Below are positions 21,516 through 30,655 of a DNA stretch of 64,000 bases, in pieces. The translations under genes were made by a program, and so were the position numbers. Source of the stretch: Ectocarpus siliculosus. Its lineage: Eukaryota; Sar; Phaeophyceae; Ectocarpales; Ectocarpaceae. Below the pieces are notes generated by a model. The model saw only the letters and a list, made by a program, of their open reading frames with translations. It ran no database searches and was not told the origin of the DNA. Where the stretch lies: assembly GCA_000310025.1 (NCBI GenBank), contig FN649755.1, forward strand, positions 1,452,235 to 1,516,234. Reading direction: 5' to 3'. The stretch's first letter is position 1, and every line of letters begins with the position of its first letter.

Positions 21516-23304
21516 ATGAACCCAACCGCTTGCTGCGCGACTTCCACCAATGGCTTTTTGAGTGGTTCGGAACCGCGCGTGACCACACAGCTGATTGGAG
21601 CTAGTGCAGCTGCAGAACCCATGCTCAGGAGACTACACCAGCTCAGCGGGCACAGCGACAAACATACAGCGGGCAGACAACGGGCAGAGGCGCAAACAGA
21701 CTCACTTTTTGCACAGACAAACGCGCGGAGAGAGGGAGTCCCTAAGCAGCCCATAGCTTCACAGGGCGATAGCTGCTGGTCGTCAGAGGGAGACCGATAG
21801 ATCACGGGCAGAAATGCGCGTTGGTGTGTGAGTGACGTCATATCCATTCGGGCAACATTTGCGCCGACGATGTATTGGGGTCTAAAGTAGCCCGTTTCTT
21901 CCCCCCCCGAAATCCACCAATCCTCCACCCCTACCTCGATCGTTGCCGATCACACCATCTTCTGCTACCCTACGAGGGCGTTTGTCGTCATCTGCTACCG
22001 ACAGTCTTCGAGTCACTTGCCCTTCAACCAACCTACCCTCGTGCGAACGAAACCGTGGCCCAGTCTGCTTCACCCATCACGGTGAGGCCGCGGGGATGAA
22101 GCGCACTGCCGGGTGTACTCTTCTTCGTGTGTATTCTTCGTCCATGTCCCACTGGTGGGAAATGATCACCTCCACGCCGATGAAGCTTTGTTGATCTACA
22201 CACACACACACGGGGAAGGACGGAGGACAAAGACGACGATGGAGGAGGAAAACATGGAGGAGTGGAAGAGAGCAAAGGGTTTGAGCCACATGACCTTCCC
22301 CAGAAAAAGAGACGCAGGGCTAGGGAAGAACTGTCAAGATATTGTTGACGAAATGATAAGTAAGGTGAAAGTACTCTTAAACGCCCCCGAGTACAAGGTA
22401 ATAGCCTTGGTAGACGCGTGCAGTTCATTCTGTTGCTACCGTTTCTGTCTTTGATCCGAAGGATAGTTTAGCCTCCCCCATGCTGACCCGTCACGGGGTC
22501 CCAGTAAATGGCCTTTTGAAGTGTTTTGTGTTTTCAGCCGCACTGAAACTGGAGTCTTCTCATTGATCAGCCGGTGAGGAGAGCGGTCGATGCTAATAAT
22601 AACACACACACACGCAATTTCCCAAGTGAGATCATATTATTCCATGGAAGAAACAAGAAAGCACGCGTTTATGGCATACTGCGGAACACTTCATCCACGG
22701 AAAACCTGGACCTCGTTGTAGATGAATTTTTCACAAACGAACGCTGTAAGAAACATAACGAAATGCTTCCTCCAGGGAAATGAACAAGGTTGTAACGATC
22801 TTCCTTTCTTTGACTTAGGCTTGGGAGTCAATCATTACGATTTTTTTCGATGCCGCCCGTGGGAGCTGTGGTTGATGTCGTTGTTAACGTCTGACTCAAA
22901 GACCAGAGATTGATGGTAGAAGATGAGGGTGAGGGAGAGAGGCGCGTGGGCCAGCTGTCGATCCCAATTGCTACTACTGCTGGGGACCCCAAATGGTCGA
23001 CTGTTGGGGACACTAAATGGTCGACCGCCTATCTATACCTTGGGGTTTCACCGATGACTATTCTTGCCGTTCGCTGACAGCCCTGTACGGGAGCGAGCGT
23101 GTCATACGACGTTTGGTATCTGCTCTACATAAAAACTCCACGCGTCTGCTAGCTACTGTTGGTGGATGCTGATACCTTGTAGCGTGCACACAATCTTCAT
23201 GTCGTAACTAGGGGACTACTACAGTTGGCTGCAGCGCTTCCGTCGTGATAGATCTTCGCTACTGTACACACACACACATGGACACGTAGATATCCCTGAC
23301 ACAC
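21516..23304. other. Mostly non-coding; one weak hypothetical gene
   Basis: Between arrays B and C. Only the 22239-22546 frame (listed separately) has coding-like character. CA-microsatellite remnants lie at 22198-22212 and 22600-22615. Confidence 0.35.
22239..22546 (+). CDS. Hypothetical protein, two exons (weak)
   Basis: From ATG 22239 a Glu/Lys-rich frame reads MEEENMEEWKRAKGLSHMTF and later VDEMISKVKVLLNAPEYK, ending at a GTAATA donor at 22398. An acceptor TTTTCAG at 22537 would add two codons and a TGA. The helical, charged character suggests real coding, but I recognise no family. It could equally be the 5' part of a larger, different gene model. Confidence 0.25.
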
Positions 23305-23945
23305 AACGCTTCCATGGATGGAGGGAGCTGGAAAACTCCCATGGAAGGTTGGCCTCGACATGTTCCCGTGGAAACGGCACGAACAAGCTTCCATGGCAGT
23401 CCTTCGGGAGGATTGAGAGCGACTTCCATGGAAGCTCGGAGGGCAGGATATACTTCCATGGAAGCTGGATGTTATAGACTTCATGGAAGTCCCTAGCGTG
23501 TACTTCCATGGAAGCTTTGGTGTTGTTCACCACTTCCTTCCATGCAAGGTTATTCCCGCAGCTTCCATGGAAGTCTTCGTCGACAGCTTCCATGGAAGCT
23601 AGAATGCTTCCACGGAAGCTGGGGTGAACGCATGTCCAGCCCTCCATGGAAGTTGCTTTCATGGACGTTTCGATGCTTCCATGGAAGTTGATTTCGACCG
23701 CTGCCACCTACTTCCATGGAAGTTGCTTGCATGGAAGCTCGACGAGCTTCCATGGAAGCGTCATGGAAGCTGGCTACCCGATCCAGACCAGCAAGTTCCA
23801 CGGAAGTAAAATTGACTTCCATGGAAGCTGGTTGGCTTCCATGGATTTCATTTTTACGTCCATGGAAGCCGCGGTGACTTCCATGGAAGTCAAGTTGACT
23901 TCCATGGAAGCAGTGAACCACTTCCTTCCATTGTCTTCCATGGAA
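23305..23945. repeat. Palindrome array C: ACTTCCATGGAAGT
   Basis: About 25 copies of the same CTTCCATGGAAG core as array A, again irregularly spaced 15-40 bp with unrelated spacers. The dense part is 23420-23920. Variants include CATGGAAGC alone, TTCCACGGAAG and CTTGCATGGAAGC. A single isolated copy lies at about 22643. Confidence 0.9.
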
Positions 23946-24432
23946 GCTTAGTCCATTTGTCAAATAGTGTAGGTTACCCCATCCTCCTCTCTCTCTGACT
24001 CTGACGAGACGCGTAGATTTCAAATATCTTGTACATCAATATCCGAATCACGAACGAACCCAGCTTCAAGACTACTCTCTTCAGCGGTACTGGTCACACA
24101 AACGATCGGCCGCCTACAACTAACTGCGATATAAAATTGTATCGGCGCGGTTGCTGCTGCATCGCTACAATACTACCCTGGTCTGCAGTCTTTCGGGTGA
24201 GAGTTCGATAAGAAGCAAGTCCATGTCCCGTGCATACGTTGGTATGCCTTTGTCCGTTTTCTGTGGAGCCAGATCTATTTTGCTGTATCACGTGCAAGAA
24301 GCATTCTATTGTTAGTAGTGTTTAGTCCGATTCTTCTGCGTCTCATGGCTCTCGGTGAAGGCCAACGATGTCCGAGCGGACCCTTCGGCAAGTCAATTTC
24401 GGATGCGGACCGACATCCTAGGGTTACCTCGC
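23946..24432. other. No gene recognised (23946-24432)
   Basis: No domain or array. It leads into the diverged dispersed repeat. Confidence 0.35.
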
Positions 24433-24590
24433 ATAGCGTGTAGAGGCGAGCGGTGGCCTAGACGATATGTCGTTGACTTCCATTGACTTGCGGACCCTTC
24501 GGGTCTGTTCTATGTTGTATTTTCGTATACCCTTTGTCGGGTAAGTTAGCTTGTGACCACAGGAATCCACCCCGTCAAGAAGAGACCGAT
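24433..24590 (+). repeat. Diverged copy of dispersed repeat R
   Basis: Shares CCTCGCATAGCG, TGTCGTTGA, CTATTGACTTGCGGACCC (here CCATTGACTTGCGGACCC), a GTAAGTTA block and GTGACCAC.GGAATC with the copies at 28.3 and 60.8 kb, but with many substitutions. Confidence 0.65.
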
Positions 24591-24671
24591 ACGATCTCCA
24601 GAGGTTTCACAAACGGTAAAAAAAAGTGTCTGTCTTGGTTGATGTGTGTTTTTCCCTGATGGATACTCGTA

Positions 24672-25400
24672 GATGTGGCGCGACCGTCGCCGCATAAACG
24701 TGCAGCTGCTACTACTACTGCTGCTTACAAGCCGTGCAGAGCCTGGACGCAGCAGCGGTGGGTCTTTTTTTTTGTGCACAGTCAACTTTTGCGAACCCAA
24801 CTTCTGGGCGACCTATAGCGTCCTGGTCTGTATCAATCACCACACAAGACGAATCAGACGCACAGCTCATGGCGGATACCTTTGTCATCGCTGTTGCTTC
24901 GGTGTGTGACGAGGGAGCATCGATGAACCAAAGTTGCAACACGGGGAAAAAAAACAAAAAATATGCTTGGAGACGCGGCGGGTCATTTTTCCCGCTTGTC
25001 CACCACTCTCGCGCTCACAACCTCTGACCGCCCGTCAGCCTCCTGGTCTGTATCAACCACCACACAAGACGGACCATACACATAGCTCGTGGCGGATACC
25101 TTTGTCATCGCTGTTGTTTCAGTGTGTGGGAGGGAGCATCCATGAACCGAAGTTGCGGCATGGGCAAAAAAGAGCAAAAAAAGCTGGTTGTTGGCGCGGT
25201 GGGTTTTTTCAAGGTAGGTGCTGTTGACTCTCGCCACCTCAGTTGCCGTGCCTCCCACTGCCCTGTGGTCTCGATCAGCCGCCACACAAGGCGGACCAAG
25301 CACCCAGCTCGCGGGGGATAGCTTTACAGTTGCTGATGCTTCGCTCTGTGCGGAGATATCACCGAAAAACCAACTCGGTGCCAAGGTACTCATTGTGTGA
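24672..25400 (+). repeat. 220-bp tandem repeat, three diverged units
   Basis: The block GGCGGATACCTTTGTCATCG lies at 24871 and 25091, with a degenerate third copy at 25311, so the period is 220 bp. Each unit also has CACCACACAAGACG, GAGGGAGCATC.ATGAACC and a G-A-rich run before a CGCGG.GGGTC.TTTTT block. Frames across the units resemble one another but have stops. This could be a decayed duplicated exon; no function is seen. Confidence 0.75.
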
Positions 25401-25485
25401 CGAACGGCCGTTGCACTTGTTGCAGGGTTGCAGGGTCATTTTTTTTGGCGGATGATGAGCAAAAAGGATCGACCAGCACCGTAAC

Positions 25486-25580
25486 AAGTGGGTCATCTTT
25501 TTGCTAGATTATTTTTTGGTTCGTCCCTTTTTGAGAAAAGGGACAGCCCAAAAAAGGAGAGCTTAACAAGTGGCCTATAA
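25486..25580 (+). repeat. Short dispersed repeat, left copy
   Basis: Contains AACAAGTGG, then CCCTTTTTGAGAAAAGGGAC, CAGCCCAAAAAAGGA and TTAACAAGTGGCC. The same order recurs at 28155-28234. The GTCCCTTTT...AAAAGGGAC part is itself palindromic. It probably marks the edge of a mobile element. Confidence 0.7.
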
Positions 25581-26135
25581 TAAGGAGAAGAGAAAATAAA
25601 CGAAAATAAAATGAAAAAGGGCGAGGACAAAGAGCGACCAGGCCGAAAATAGCAAGAAGTATGAGGCAGAACAAGGCACACGGTGGAGAGACCACTAACG
25701 AACAAGCAAACACGCAAACATGGCCACCAACCAGCGATACATTGTAATGGTACGAAATCACTACAACTGGGGGATTGGTGCAATGGTGCAGCGTTGGGGG
25801 GGGGGAATTGGCGAAAAGAAAATTCAATCCGGCACGTGTCGTGCCACTCGGTCCGTCTCTTCTCGTTTGCTTTCTTCCCTCGCCGTCTCGTCCGTCTCCT
25901 GCCCCCCTCCCGCCCCATTGGTTGTTGGCTTGTGGTTTCGTTTGAGCGCTCGTTGTCGGCTGGCCTCTTCTTCCTTCTCGTGCCAGGAGGTCATGAACCT
26001 CTCAGCTCCCTGCAGCACCGCCGCATGCCAGGGTACTCCCCCCTCCACCTTCGCGGCTTCCGTCCACCTTAACTTCGGTGCCGTGTCTTTCGGTACGGGA
26101 ATTCCGAGACAACTTGGGTCGGTTTTCGTAGGTCC
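25581..26135. other. Interior of a transposon-like unit, frame unclear
   Basis: Overlapping frames on both strands. The plus strand has an AG|GAGGTCATGAAC-like acceptor near 25986, suggesting upstream exons of the gene that follows. Nothing is firmly supported. Confidence 0.3.
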
Positions 26136-27876
26136 GTGGTCGCCCCGAATGCCTTCAGGTCGTCGAGCACACACTTCGGCCAGTTCTGTTCCTGTCCCCC
26201 CCTACGTGGCTTCTCCCCCCCCGCCAGCTCGCCGAGCATCAGTCGTTTACCGCGTGGGAGGGGGCCGAAGACGAACCTCATGAGGTGGTCCAAGAAAGGT
26301 GGAACGGGGAAGAACGAGAACTTCCACGGCGGCATTAATCGTCTGGTCGCAGGCGTTGCTCGTATCGGTGTGGAGGCATGCGACGCGAGGCTTCTGCAAC
26401 GTGTCTATCGTCACAACCTAGACGTGGACCGCAAGCTTGGCAACACCAGTGAGCAGTCAACTCGGTGGCCTTGGAGGGAGCACGTGGTGAACGAAGCGGT
26501 AAGGGGGGTCCTCGGTTCGCTCCCGTTCCCCACGGCGCCTCCCGACTCGAAGGTAAGTCCCAGCCGTAGCTGTAGCTGTAGATGCAAGTCTTGCTATTTT
26601 TTTGGTTGTCGTCGATGTCCCTTGCCGTGCTCTTCCGATGTTGTACACAGCACGCCTTATGCGATGCCAACTCTCTGCCGTCCGTGTGCTGGTGACTGTT
26701 GCCAGATACCGACAAAGGACTTGGAGCCGACGGGGTTCGAGTACCGCACCGCCAGGAAAGCTGCCGGTCGGCGAGAAGCCATGAATGCCGCAGCGAGGAT
26801 AGTCGCTGAGCGTCGGGGCAACAACCCGCGTTCTTCGCCGTCGACGACGGCAGGAAGTGCCGCGGGGGCGGGGGCGGGGGCGGGCGCGGGCGCGGGGACG
26901 GAGACGGCGCCGTTGCCGTTGCCGTTGCCGTTACCGACAGCAGGAGGCCGGATGGGAACGGCGGCGGCCGGGGCGGCGGGGCCGGGTGCGGGCGCGGCGC
27001 CGTTGTCGGCAATGACAGCAACGGGTGCCGCTGAGGCGGCGACGAGGTTCGTGCCGCCGTTATGGTTACGGTTGCCGTCAACGGCGACTAGAGGTGCTGC
27101 CGTGGGAGGTGGGATGATGGGGGTCGGGGCCAGCACCAGTACGGCTGACCGCCGCAACGCCGGAGGATCCTTCGGCCAAGACACCTCTTTCGCCAACTAT
27201 GGGGGGGGGCGTAAGCTACATGGTAGACAGCACCATGGAGGGACAGAAGTCTCTTACCCCGACAACTGACGGAGAGCTGGATGCCTTTGCCCATTGTCTT
27301 GCGACAGTGAGGGGTCAAGGCGGAGGGGAGAAGGAGGTGATGGAGGAGACGGCGCGACTGTACAACACATGGTACTACACCCAAGAGCTTGACCGGGACG
27401 CGCCTCGAATTCTCCGTGGACCCACTTCAGTGCAAAAGCTGCGAAAAAAGTCAATGGCAGCGGCCACGGCAAAGAGGATCCGGCAAGTCTCCGCCGACCT
27501 CGCAGCTGGCAATCGGCGGGCAGCACGGCGCACTCTTCTTCGACCTCTCTTTCGAACTCTTCTTCTATCACGTCGAGATCAAACCGCCGTCGTGACGTCA
27601 GACCCGACAGGGACAATGCCGCCGCTAGAGTCGCGAACAGGGTTCCTCTGACGATGGAAGACGTCGAAACACTACCCGACGCCGTGGCTATCCCCTACCT
27701 GTCGGACATGGATCAGCCGACGTCAGGCAGGGTTGCTCAAGCGCGAGAGGTTGATGAACTACTTCCGCAAGCACAACCTTACTGTGTACATACCTGTTGG
27801 CAGGGTACACAAGAAAGCCGCGGGCGCGGCAGTCACGCGACCCCTCAGTGGGCACCGGACCTGGTCAGTCGAATGA
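26136..27876 (+). pseudogene. Broken transposase-like gene
   Basis: The best part (26280-26552) reads LMRWSKKGGTGKNENFHGGI, then RLVAGVARIG, ACDARLLQRVYRHNLDVDRK and LG. The pattern G-T-x2-N-E-x-F-H-x3-N/I-N-R with a following helix and a H/R-H-N-x-D motif resembles the C-terminal part of DDE-type transposases. A strong donor (AAG|GTAAGT 26553) and acceptor (GCCAG, exon at 26706) flank an in-frame 153-bp intron. After 26706 come an Ala-rich helix and long Gly/Ala and Leu-Pro low complexity. Coding sense then moves to another frame at a nine-G run (about 27201): ARLYNTWYYTQELDRDAPRI. It moves again near 27500 and a third time at about 27731 (LLKRERLMNYFRKHNLTVYI, stop 27874-27876). Some shifts may be unseen introns, but the G-run shift looks like a real or sequencing frameshift. 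The family is not identified. Confidence 0.45.
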
Positions 27877-28154
27877 CAACATTACGTCTATCGCCGAGGC
27901 TACTGACTCCGTACCAGTCACATGACACGACTCGTGCGAATACCGTTAGAGTTTGCGGGGATCATCCGTCGAGATATTCAAGTTTGTGGGCAAGTGTCAT
28001 GTGTTGTGACAGAAAAAGGACAACAAAAAAGGACCGTCCCATCCTGTCACAAAGTTGCCCACAAAAGGGAGAGGATGGGGCGATCTTTTTTTTATGTTTA
28101 TCTTTTTTTTTCGCTGTCCCTTTTCGGGAGGTTCAAAAATGCAAAAAAAGACCA

Positions 28155-28234
28155 CGTAACAAGTGGTTCTTGGTCAGTTGTCCCTTTTTGAGAAACGGGA
28201 CAGCCCAAAAAAGGACAGCTTAACAAGTGGCCTT
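28155..28234 (+). repeat. Short dispersed repeat, right copy
   Basis: Near-identical to 25486-25580 in the same orientation (CCCTTTTTGAGAAACGGGAC, CAGCCCAAAAAAGGACAGC, TTAACAAGTGGCC). GTAACAAGTGG immediately precedes both copies and could be a target-site duplication. A much more decayed relative lies at 35928-36002. Confidence 0.7.
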
Positions 28235-28316
28235 TGTTACGGTTTCCATTTTTATTTTTTCTCCTTTTTTTTTTCTCTCTTTTTTCCTCTCTTTTTCTGT
28301 GCCAGATGGCCTTGTC

Positions 28317-28635
28317 TCTGCTTCCGTTGTGAAGTACCAAGATTGAACCAAGGGGGTGTACCTCTTTCTCTCCGGCCCATGATAGATAGTGACTGCTAGT
28401 CTCAGTTGATACCTCGCATAGCGCGAAGAGGGAGTGGATTCCAGAATAATATCTGTCGTTGATTTCTATTGACTTGCGGACCCCTCGGGGCCAGTTTATT
28501 TGAGTGTACCTTTTTAGGGTAAGTTAACCTGTGACCACGGGAATCGACCGCGTCGAGTGTTGGATCAGTACGGACATACGAAGGTACTGGGTAGAGAGAG
28601 ATCGGAACGGTTAAGACAACAACAACAACAACAAT
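28317..28635 (+). repeat. Dispersed repeat R with CAA tail
   Basis: About 300 bp nearly identical to 60762-61110: GTTGTGAAGTACCAAGATTG, CTTTCTCTCCGGCCCATGAT, CTATTGACTTGCGGACCCCT, TTGGATCAGTACGGACATAC. Both copies end in GAGAGATCG.AACGGTT and a (CAA)n tract. Non-coding. The tail and dispersed nature would fit a short retroposon or a solo terminal repeat. Confidence 0.8.
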
Positions 28636-28734
28636 CCATGGATTATAAAAGAGAACCACAGTTCAAACATCCAGACGGGTCGAAACCCCGGGAAACCGCC
28701 CGGAGCGTCCCCGAAGAGGTTCTCCTCCCTCTCC
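28636..28734 (+). repeat. MULE left terminal inverted repeat
   Basis: Begins CCATGGATTATAAAAGAGAA and ends in TTCTCCTCCCTCTC. Only a handful of mismatches against the reverse complement of 36434-36534. Confidence 0.8.
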
Positions 28735-29219
28735 TTTACAGCTAATCACGGCGACGGAGAGCCGTCTGAAGGCGGCGACACGCACCCGCACGCTGGGGGA
28801 AGACGAGGAGACGACACACAACGATAACTGGTGAGATCCCGTCCCGACAGCCGTCCGTGCATCCTCTGTGTCTGTGCCTCACCCTCACCGTCTCTGTGAT
28901 GTTTTTTCTAGAAATAAAATAGCAACGGCCGCACCCGCACCAGCGCCATGTGTGTGTTTGTCTGTCTCTTTGTGTTGCAGCCTCCCTCATGCTGTCCCAC
29001 GCTGTCGATGCTGCTCTGTACCTGTTGTCGCCGTCGTACGTACGTTGGTGGTCATGTGCCTGCACTGGTGTGGTCAGGCCAGGCCAGGCCCTGACTGTTA
29101 TCCTTGCCGTGCAATCCGGAGTAGTTTCTTCTGGCTGCTCGGGTGTACAGTGGTCCTACAATACTGGGCTGGTAGAGGTGCTGGCATGTGCACGCACTTG
29201 CCCAACCCCTTAACTTCAT
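28735..29219. other. MULE 5' non-coding region
   Basis: Between the left terminus and the tandem exons. Contains CTGTCTCT- and CACCCGCAC-rich stretches. No exon is supported. Confidence 0.35.
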
Positions 29220-30386
29220 GTGTCTACCCTCCATGCTCGCGTCGTGGGACCCGTGGCCTGCCGTGCGGTGGTGTCTTTGCTAGGAATGCTTCCATCCAGT
29301 GCTGCTCTGCCGGCCTCTTACGGTGCTCGTGATGCTGGCGCTGCGGGAGCTTTTGCGGGCTACCCTGTACAAGCCCACCCAGTACAGCAACAACAGCAGC
29401 AGATATTGACCACCAGCCCTCCGCCGGAAACGCAGGCGAGACGGGTTGATGTTTGACAAGTGCGGTTCGGCGTGACACCGGCAATGTTTGTTCCGTGGGT
29501 GAAGCACGCCAATAGATTGTCCCTGCTGTGCTGTACCTCGTGCCTTTGAACACGTGCACGTACGGTTCGCTGTTTTCGTGTACTCAGCGGTGGACGGCGA
29601 AACATGGCATTTGTCTTGTCTTGTGATCAAACGTTGACATGGTGTCCTTCCCTTCCGCCGCGTGGTGGGTTTCGCGTGCGGTTGCAGGCCATGCTTTCAC
29701 CTCGCACTGGTCTGCCGTTGGGAACTCCGGCCCCTGTGGGTGCTCCCGATGCTGGGGCCGCCGGAGGTTTTGCGGGCTACCCTGTACAAGCCCACCCCGT
29801 ACAGCAACAACAGCAGCAGACATTGACCACCAGCCCTCCGCCGGAAACGCAGGCGAGACGGGTTGGTGCTTGACACGTGCCGTTCGGCGTGACACCCACA
29901 ATGTTTTTTTGTGTACTTTACTTGTGGTTGCTGCTGCTGTTCCCCATGGCCCCATGACAAGAGCACCGGTATCTGGCATTCCCCCCGTCCACATCAAGGC
30001 TCTCTGTAGAGGCCCTGCCGTTGTTTCCGTGGGTGTAGCATGCCAATAGATTGTCCCTGCTGTGCTGCACCTCGTGCCTTTGAACGCGTGCACGTACGGT
30101 TCGCTGTTTTCGTGTACTCAGCGGTGGACGGCGAAACGTGGCATTTGTCTTGTCTTGTGATCAAACGTTGACATGGTGTCCTTCCCTTCCGCCGCGTGGT
30201 GGGTTTCGCGTGCGGTTGCAGGCCATGCTTTCACCTCGCACTGGTCTGCCGTTGGGAACTCCGACCCCTGTGGGTGCTCCCGATGCTGGGGCCGCCGGAG
30301 GTTTTGCGGGCTACCCTGTACAAGCCCTCCCCGTACAGCAACAACAGCAGCAGACATTGACCACCAGCCCCCCGCCGGAAACGCAG
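29220..30386 (+). repeat. Three tandem copies of a Gln-rich coding segment (MULE 5' end)
   Basis: Segments ending near 29453, 29872 and 30386 each encode GFAGYPVQAHPVQQQQQQ (first copy AFAGYPV; third ALPVQ) then LTTSPPPETQ. Copies 2 and 3 are nearly identical over 430 bp with a 534-bp period, including the preceding intron-like text; copy 1 is diverged. Only the copy 3 frame can run on in phase 0 to the FAR1-like exon at 30656, through a weak GTGGCA donor. Each copy may be an alternative N-terminal exon of the transposase. Confidence 0.65.
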
Positions 30387-30655
30387 GTGGCAATGCCCGT
30401 AGTGTGCACCCTCATGCACGACGGGGAGGCTGCGATGGCGTGGGTCAACGACGCCATGCATGTGTTGGTCTGGGTGTATCTACAAGAATTTTTATTCTGT
30501 GTGACTTGCCCGCTGCATTCGCCTGCTCGGTGCTGTAGTACAGTAATCGGGTATTTTTGTGCTCGATGCTCTAACATCCCACTGTGCTGTAGAATCGTCC
30601 ACACCCCGAAGCACGTGCCGCTGTCTAACCCGTCGTATTGCGGTTTGAACACTAG

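Noticed and set aside
26335-27196. Minus-strand ORFs of 248 and 179 codons opposite the transposase-like gene
   Set aside because: They run through GC-rich low complexity (Pro/Arg and Ala/Pro) on the opposite strand of a better-supported frame.
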